The position numbers were made by a program, and so were the translations under genes. This document shows, one piece after another, positions 6,804-7,228 of a stretch of 7,228 nucleotides of DNA; positions within the stretch are counted from its first letter, which is position 1, and each line of letters starts with the position of its first letter. Source of the DNA: Chitinophagaceae bacterium (GTDB taxonomy: Bacteria > Bacteroidota > Bacteroidia > Chitinophagales > Chitinophagaceae); the NCBI GenBank assembly GCA_003167015.1, contig PMUF01000063.1, positions 1 to 7,228 of the forward strand, read 5' to 3'. The notes under the pieces were generated by a model. That model was not told where the DNA came from, searched no databases, and saw only the letters and a list, made by a program, of their open reading frames with translations.

Positions 6804-7228
6804 CTACCAATACACCGTATACAGCGTGATCAATATCGCGACGATCACCAGCGCCCCTACCGCAAAACCTTTCGACACCTTGAACATGCTCGTATCCACG
6901 ATCAGCCCCTTGTTAACCACCCCCCTCTTGTTCTCCACGAAATTGATGATCGCCATCCCCGCCACGCAGATCAGGAAGACAAAACCCATCCTGTCCAGGA
7001 ACGGTATCTCAAAAGCGCCATGGTTGTCCGGATTCGGCTGGAAAAACCCATAAGGCGTCAGCCAGCTAAGGTCTGCCCACATAGGAAGAAACTTAAAGAT
7101 AATCGACAACACCAGCCCCCCGATCATCGCAAACATCGCCGCATTCGCCGTCGTCCGCTTCCAGAAAAAACCCAGCAGGTACATCGCCAGGATACCCGGC
7201 GATACAAAACCTGTATATTCCTGGATAT
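6804..7228 (-). CDS. Sodium:solute symporter, SGLT-like (partial, C-terminal end)
   Basis: This is the C-terminal end of an inner-membrane sodium/solute symporter (SSS family) that would couple sodium entry to uptake of a sugar or similar solute. The frame stays open to the right edge, and the codons before the internal Met at 7184 are coding: they read QEYTGFVSPGILA, followed by MYLLGFFWKRTTANAA, a run characteristic of SGLT-type members. The gene therefore starts outside the window and 7184 is not its start. About 140 residues are visible, with hydrophobic helices in the first 40, around the middle (FVFLICVAGMAIINF) and at the very end (VGALVIVAILITLYTVYW). The gene stops at TAG 6806-6804. 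It is convergent with the ABC/peptidase genes and probably unrelated to them in function. The substrate cannot be assigned from this end. Confidence 0.9.
   Translation of the reverse strand, partial: IQEYTGFVSPGILAMYLLGFFWKRTTANAAMFAMIGGLVLSIIFKFLPMWADLSWLTPYGFFQPNPDNHGAFEIPFLDRMGFVFLICVAGMAIINFVENKRGVVNKGLIVDTSMFKVSKGFAVGALVIVAILITLYTVYW

Noticed and set aside
1..7228. CRISPR array, tRNA, rRNA, insertion sequence or phage features
   Set aside because: No regularly spaced repeats, no tRNA-like cloverleaf or rRNA sequence, no transposase or integrase motifs and no terminal inverted repeats with target duplications were seen.

Overview
The window looks like a chromosomal segment of a Bacteroidota (Bacteroidetes) bacterium, most likely a Chitinophagaceae-type member with fairly high GC. 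This is inferred from four things: start codons lack Shine-Dalgarno sequences, a TTTG-type promoter-like motif precedes the first gene, a lipoprotein carries glutamates just after its lipidated cysteine, and the protein families present (ABC permease fused to an M1 peptidase, SGLT-type symporter) are ones I associate with this phylum. The genus cannot be fixed from the sequence.

Layout: positions 1-181 hold no recognisable gene, only a short 12-bp tandem repeat and a weak promoter candidate. Positions 182-2209 (+) encode an M13 (neprilysin/PepO-type) zinc metallopeptidase made as a lipoprotein. After a 58-nt gap, 2268-3140 (+) encode an ABC transporter ATPase of the ABC-2 exporter class. It overlaps by 4 nt (ATGA) with 3137-6718 (+), a 1193-residue protein that joins a duplicated 12-helix ABC permease, one further transmembrane helix and a C-terminal M1-type zinc metallopeptidase domain predicted to lie in the periplasm. 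A perfect 8-bp inverted repeat (6766-6784) lies in the 85-nt gap before a convergent gene (6804-7228, minus strand), the C-terminal end of a sodium/solute symporter that runs off the window.

How the genes may work together: the ATPase and permease-peptidase are translationally coupled and almost certainly form one complex that uses ATP in the cytoplasm and has a peptidase on the outer face of the inner membrane. The M13 lipoprotein just upstream on the same strand may add a second extracytoplasmic peptidase, giving a possible three-gene peptide export/processing or peptide-breakdown module. The permease-M1 architecture recurs in databases as far as I recall, but I know of no defined substrate or function. 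It is the most interesting element here, and its peptidase part has a non-standard substrate-recognition motif and non-standard zinc-ligand spacing.
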